DNA from: Maribacter algarum (ex Zhang et al. 2020)
GTDB taxonomy: Bacteria; Bacteroidota; Bacteroidia; Flavobacteriales; Flavobacteriaceae
DNA: 64,000 bases
Assembly: GCF_005885635.1 (NCBI RefSeq)
Contig: NZ_VATY01000003.1
Location: 350,497-414,496 of the forward strand
Reading direction: 5' to 3'
This document shows positions 61,801-64,000 of this stretch, piece after piece. The notes beneath the pieces were generated by a model. It worked only from the letters and a program-made list of their open reading frames with translations, had not been told where the DNA came from and did not search any database. The position numbers were made by a program, and so were the translations under genes. The first letter of the stretch is position 1. Each line of letters begins with the position of its first letter.

Positions 61801-64000
61801 TTGATTATCTGTGCTTCCAGCTGAAAGTTCATCAATGGCAGCTTGTGTATCTGTTGCTGTCAATCCTGATGTAGTATTGTCATAAGTTACTTCCGTCGCT
61901 GTTTGATCGTCCGTACCAACTAGACTGGAAAGGTCCAAAACTGGATTATTTCCCAGTTCATTTGTATAGGTTAGTTCATTGGTCGCTCCGTTGAAGCCCA
62001 ATGTTGTATTGGTCTCAGAAATAGTTACAGAAGCCACATTCAAATATAATGCTCCATCAGTACCAGCAGTAATATCGTTGTTAGCATCTCCACTAATCAA
62101 GTTCACCGACTCTGTACCGCCACCATCTGTTATCTCTAGGCTTCCCGCGGTAATTGCACTACCTGTATTGTACTCGTTTCCAATAACAGCATCCGCATCA
62201 TTTACATTTAAAGTAATTGTATTTCCATCTTCAATGGAAATATTACCAGCTGAGCCATCTGTGCTAATATTTTGATCGTCTGTGCTGTTCGCAGCTAAAT
62301 CTTCGATAGCTTCCTGGACCGTTGTTTCATTATTTCCATCGCCATCAACATCCACCGCTGTATTCAAGTTTACTTCCGTAGCATCTTGGTCATCAGTCCC
62401 GACTAAGCCTGAAAGATCGACTGTTTGACTTGTTCCGTCTTCGATTCCCACTGTCAGTTCGTTGGTGGCCCCATTAAGTGCCAGATTTTCAATGTTCTGA
62501 TCGTCTGTACTACCAGCAGCGAGTTCCGCTAGCGCACCTTCGACCTCCGTCGCTGTAAAGTTACCTCCAGCGTCGGTAATATTAACTTCGGATGCAATTT
62601 GATCATCAGTACCTGCATCATCTAAATGGGAAAGATCCACTGTCTGGCTTGTGCCATCCTCGATACCTACGGTCAATACATTTGTTGTCGTATCGACTCC
62701 TAGACTTTCGATGTTCTGGTCATCCGTACTACCCGCAGCTAAGTCCTCGATAGCTTCCTGGACCGTCGTTTCGTTGTTTCCATCGCCATCAACATCTACC
62801 GCAGCGTTCAAATTTACCTCGGTTGCATCCTGGTCGTCAGTGCCGGCATCATCTAAATGTGAAAGGTCCACTGTCTGGCTTGTTCCATCTTCGATTCCGA
62901 CAGTCAACACATTTGTTGTTGTGTCAACCCCTAGACTTTCAATATTCTGGTCATCTGTGCTTAAACCACCTCCGTCAACGAGAGTCCAGTCCGTTCCGTT
63001 CCACTGCATGATTTGGCCAATAGCTGAACCATCAGCTATATTTTCCAATTGTACAGCGTTATCTGAGATTTCAGCATTCGTTATTCCGTCGGCAGCCACA
63101 TCCAAAGTATAGGGATCGGCATTGGTTCCAGTTCCGGATCTGGTCAAGGTGGCATCCGTACCATTTACAACTTCATTTCCTATAACTCCGTCTATTTCAG
63201 TAACTGTTACAGATCCTAAATCTATAAGCACCCAATCCGTACCATCCCACTGGATAACTTGACCTGTAGTTGTACCATTGGCAATATTTTCTAATTGAAC
63301 TGCATCATCGGCAATTTCAGCATTGGTTATTCCATCTGCTGATACATCTAAAGTATATGGGTCGGCATTAGTTCCTGTACCGGATCTAGTCAAGGTAGCA
63401 TCTGTACCATTTACCACTTCATTTCCGACGACAGCATCAGGATCATTTGAATCAATAGTCTGTACATTGCCTGCTTCATCGGTATACGTGTAAACCCCGT
63501 TTACAGGAGCAGACATCGTCGATAAGGAAGTATCCGTAATAAGTACGGTCCCGCCTGCGGCATCAGTAAAGGTATACGTACCGTCAAGGTTGTCGGTCAA
63601 AGCCACGGTTCCCGCCGCTGCATTGATCTCATCGATCGCCGCCTGTACATCCGTTGCCGTTAAGCCCGATGTCGTATTGTCATAAGGGTTCGAACTCGCG
63701 TTCGTATCGATGGTCTGGGTTGCCCCGCTCTCATCGGTATACGTGTAAACCCCGTTTACAGGAGCAGACATCGTCGATAAGGAAGTATCCGTAATAAGTA
63801 CGGTCCCGCCTGCGGCATCAGTAAAGGTATACGTACCGTCAAGGTTGTCGGTCAAAGCCACGGTTCCCGCCGCTGCATTGATCTCATCGATCGCCGCCTG
63901 TACATCCGTTGCCGTTAAGCCCGATGTCGTATTGTCATAAGGGTTCGAACTCGCGTTCGTATCGATGGTCTGGGTTGCCCCGCTCTCATCCGTATACGTG
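55825..64000 (-). CDS. Giant repeat protein (adhesin or fibre-like), N-terminus outside window
   Basis: Open to the window edge: at least 2,724 residues (a Met drawn at 63861 is a Val codon within a repeat, so the true start is outside). From N to C as seen: 85-residue units (63481-64000), modules carrying GNEVVNGTDATLTRSGTG with AEIADDAVQLENIADG, and about 37 copies of a 39-residue unit (TDNQNIESLAVNTTSNVLTV and then IEDGTSQTVDLSHLDDAG), interspersed with 33-residue SIADAGGNFTSTDVEGALTE units. The C-terminal 320 residues have DWYEVGG and the tail-fibre-like VGIGLNSPEAKLDVNGNARV motif, then a beta domain ending NVVFVVK. It is acidic, Lys/Arg-poor and essentially Cys-free. There is no T9SS sorting domain. 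Confidence 0.9.
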   Translation of the reverse strand, partial: TYTDESGATQTIDTNASSNPYDNTTSGLTATDVQAAIDEINAAAGTVALTDNLDGTYTFTDAAGGTVLITDTSLSTMSAPVNGVYTYTDESGATQTIDTNASSNPYDNTTSGLTATDVQAAIDEINAAAGTVALTDNLDGTYTFTDAAGGTVLITDTSLSTMSAPVNGVYTYTDEAGNVQTIDSNDPDAVVGNEVVNGTDATLTRSGTGTNADPYTLDVSADGITNAEIADDAVQLENIANGTTTGQVIQWDGTDWVLIDLGSVTVTEIDGVIGNEVVNGTDATLTRSGTGTNADPYTLDVAADGITNAEISDNAVQLENIADGSAIGQIMQWNGTDWTLVDGGGLSTDDQNIESLGVDTTTNVLTVGIEDGTSQTVDLSHLDDAGTDDQDATEVNLNAAVDVDGDGNNETTVQEAIEDLAAGSTDDQNIESLGVDTTTNVLTVGIEDGTSQTVDLSHLDDAGTDDQIASEVNITDAGGNFTATEVEGALAELAAGSTDDQNIENLALNGATNELTVGIEDGTSQTVDLSGLVGTDDQDATEVNLNTAVDVDGDGNNETTVQEAIEDLAANSTDDQNISTDGSAGNISIEDGNTITLNVNDADAVIGNEYNTGSAITAGSLEITDGGGTESVNLISGDANNDITAGTDGALYLNVASVTISETNTTLGFNGATNELTYTNELGNNPVLDLSSLVGTDDQTATEVTYDNTTSGLTATDTQAAIDELSAGSTDNQNIESLGVDTTTNVLTVGIEDGTSQTVDLSHLDDAGTDDQIASEVNITDAGGNFTATEVEGALAELAASSTDNQNIENLALNGATNELTVGIEDGTSQTVDLSGLVGTDNQNIESLGVNATTNILTVGIEDGTGQTVDLSHLDDAGTDNQNIESLGVDATSNILTVGIEDGTSQTVDLSHLDDAGTDNQNIESLGVDATSNILTVGIEDGTSQTVDLSHLDDAGTDNQNIESLGVDATSNILTVGIEDGTSQTVDLSHLDDAGTDNQNIESLGLSGANVLTVGIEDGSSQTVDLSGLVGTDDQTAVEVSIADAGGNFTSTDVEGALTELAAGSTDNQNIENLGVSTTTNVLTVGIEDGTSQTVDLSHLDDAGTDNQNIESLAVNATTNVLTVGIEDGTSQTVDLSHLDDAGTDDQTAAEVSIADAGGNFTSTDVEGALTELAAGSTDNQNIENLGLSGANILTVGIEDGSSQTVDLSGLVGTDNQNIESLAVNTTSNVLTVGIEDGTSQTVDLSHLDDAGTDSQTLSTDGTAGDITISGGNNITLNVDDADSIIGNEVVNATDATLTRSGAGTTLSPYTLDVAADGITNAEIADDAVQLENIADGTSDGQVMQWDGTSSSWTLVDLGSVTVTENDGVIGNEVVNATDGTLVRSGAGTTVSPYTLDVAADGITNAEIADNAVQLENIADGTSADQIMQWNGANWVLVDGAGLSTDNQNIESLAVNTTSNVLTVGIEDGTSQTVDLSHLDDAGTDNQNIESLAVNTTSNVLTVGIEDGTSQTVDLSHLDDAGTDNQNIESLGLSGANVLTVGIEDGSSQTVNLSSLVGTDDQTASEVSIADAGGNFTSTDVEGALTELAAGSTDNQNIESLAVNTTSNVLTVGIEDGTSQTVDLSHLDDAGTDNQNIESLGLSGANVLTVGIEDGSSQTVDLSGLVGTDNQNIESLAVNTTSNVLTVGIEDGTSQTVDLSHLDDAGTDNQNIESLAVNTTSNVLTVGIEDGTSQTVDLSHLDDAGTDDQTAAEVSIADAGGNFTSTDVEGALTELAAGSTDNQNIESLGVNTTSNVLTVGIEDGTSQTVDLSHLDDAGTDNQNIESLAVNTTSNVLTVGIEDGTSQTVDLSHLDDAGTDDQTASEVSIADAGGNFTSTDVEGALTELAAGSTDNQNIESLAVNTTSNVLTVGIEDGASQTVDLSHLDDAGTDNQNIESLGLSGANVLTVGIEDGSSQTVNLSSLVGTDDQTASEVSIADAGGNFTSTDVEGALTELAAGSTDNQNIESLAVNTTTNVLTVGIEDGSSDTVDLSHLDNPGTDNQNIENLGLAGTTLTVGIEDGTAQTVNLSSLVGTDNQNIESLAVNTTTNILTVGIEDGSSDTVDLSHLDNPGTDNQNIESLAVNTTTNVLTVGIEDGTSQTVNLSHLDNSGTDNQNIESLGLSGANVLTVGIEDGSSQTVNLSSLVGTDNQNIESLAVNTTTNVLTVGIEDGSSDTVDLSHLDDSGTDNQNIENLGLAGTTLTVGIEDGTAQTVNLSSLVGTDNQNIESLAVNTTTNVLTVGIEDGSSDTVDLSHLDNPGTDNQNIENLGLAGTTLTVGIEDGTAQTVNLSSLVGTDNQNIESLAVNTTTNVLTVGIEDGSSDTVDLSHLDNPGTDNQNIESLAVNTTSNVLTVGIEDGTSQTVNLSHLDDSGTDNQNIESLGLSGTTLTVGIEDGSSQTVDLAGLSDHDWYEVGGTSAPNAIGDNIFTQGTVAIGRATVTAGRTLDVEGDIELNERVYMNGDEAFQSLTSNNWLRINPSNDFSSGTRVDGHFRADDRMTVNESGNNNDMRVEGQNDINLLFTDASTDQVGIGLNSPEAKLDVNGNARVRTLPAAADTDQLVSADVDGNLRKVNSLKASKVFYPPSITVDASTTGIKNIDLYDEYLTQFSMPTVGSTGAPLAVPFYGPTDLYYYVTYADPTVFETDIGDPNFPTIDADGNLTIEVENIPTDYNTLINVVFVVK
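56660..62965 (-). repeat. Array of ~37 units of 117 bp (39 residues) inside the giant gene
   Basis: Counted by hand from the LTVGIEDG core. The spacing of identical landmarks is 117 bp (for example 56735 to 56852). Shorter 36-residue forms replace VNTTSN with LSGAN or LAGTT. Units are nearly identical in protein yet use different synonymous codons, for example several spellings of TDNQNIESL. A few neighbouring units around 61080-61320 are almost identical in DNA. The array is broken by a different module block at about 59668-60240. Confidence 0.85.
63481..64000 (-). repeat. Perfect 255-bp direct repeat at the window edge
   Basis: 63481-63735 and 63736-63990 are identical as read, and a third copy begins at 63991 with one changed base at its first position (C for G). 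Each unit encodes 85 residues. GC content is visibly higher here than in the surrounding array. The number of copies beyond the window is unknown. Confidence 0.92.

Noticed and set aside
56660..62965. Regular 117-bp periodicity as a possible CRISPR array
   Set aside because: The repeats are in frame, coding and continuous, without unique spacers of 30-40 bp, and the conserved blocks are not palindromic.
63861..63861. Met at 63861 as the start of the giant protein
   Set aside because: The codon is a GTG (Val) within a repeat whose next copy reads Val, and the frame stays open to base 64000.

Overview
The window looks like a chromosomal segment of a marine member of the Flavobacteriaceae (phylum Bacteroidota). 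The evidence is its low GC content, the rpmB-rpmG-DUF4295-ftsY order, many TAnnTTTG-type -7 promoter boxes with almost no Shine-Dalgarno sequences, and a type IX secretion (T9SS) locus with PorP/SprF and type B sorting domains. I see no rRNA, tRNA, CRISPR array, transposase or integrase. Gene density is high and most of the left 45 kb is ordinary housekeeping sequence.

Left part (1-16 kb, mostly minus strand): a partial DUF2911 protein; ftsY; the L28/L33/DUF4295 ribosomal cluster with its own promoter and terminator; and a minus-strand run of a DEDDh exonuclease, a CarboxypepD_reg-like protein, an FAH-family hydrolase, an Hpt protein and CinA. Next come a TPR lipoprotein, a methyltransferase, a solitary 2-oxo-acid dehydrogenase E2, RecR, a Na+/solute symporter, a CoA-binding protein, FabH, and a TetR-ABC1 kinase pair.

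Middle part (16-45 kb): htpG; a myo-inositol oxygenase gene in an operon with an SSS transporter, suggesting inositol-to-glucuronate metabolism; an ECF sigma factor with a probable membrane partner, divergent from a DUF6249 protein; two AraC-type regulators; MOSC and DoxX-like genes; an S1/P1 nuclease; PBP1A; an SPFH protein with a 54-residue Arc-like protein; three tandem DUF5916/CBM9-like outer-membrane paralogues that share duplicated promoter sequence; a HAD phosphatase; a DUF819 transporter; a DUF4369 lipoprotein; and a ManA-QueD-Idi group.

Right part (45.6-64 kb, minus strand): one long, probably co-transcribed T9SS surface-protein locus. In transcription order it holds a giant repeat protein of at least 2,724 residues that runs off the window, a 668-residue Ig/TSP3 protein with a type B C-terminal domain, PorP/SprF, a 2,017-residue TSP3-rich protein with a type B C-terminal domain, and a PD40 beta-propeller lipoprotein. 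The giant protein is built mainly of about 37 copies of a 39-residue (117 bp) unit that are similar in protein but drifted in synonymous codons. At the window edge it switches to a 255-bp unit repeated perfectly. It has no visible T9SS sorting domain, so how it reaches or stays on the cell surface is the most interesting open question in the window.
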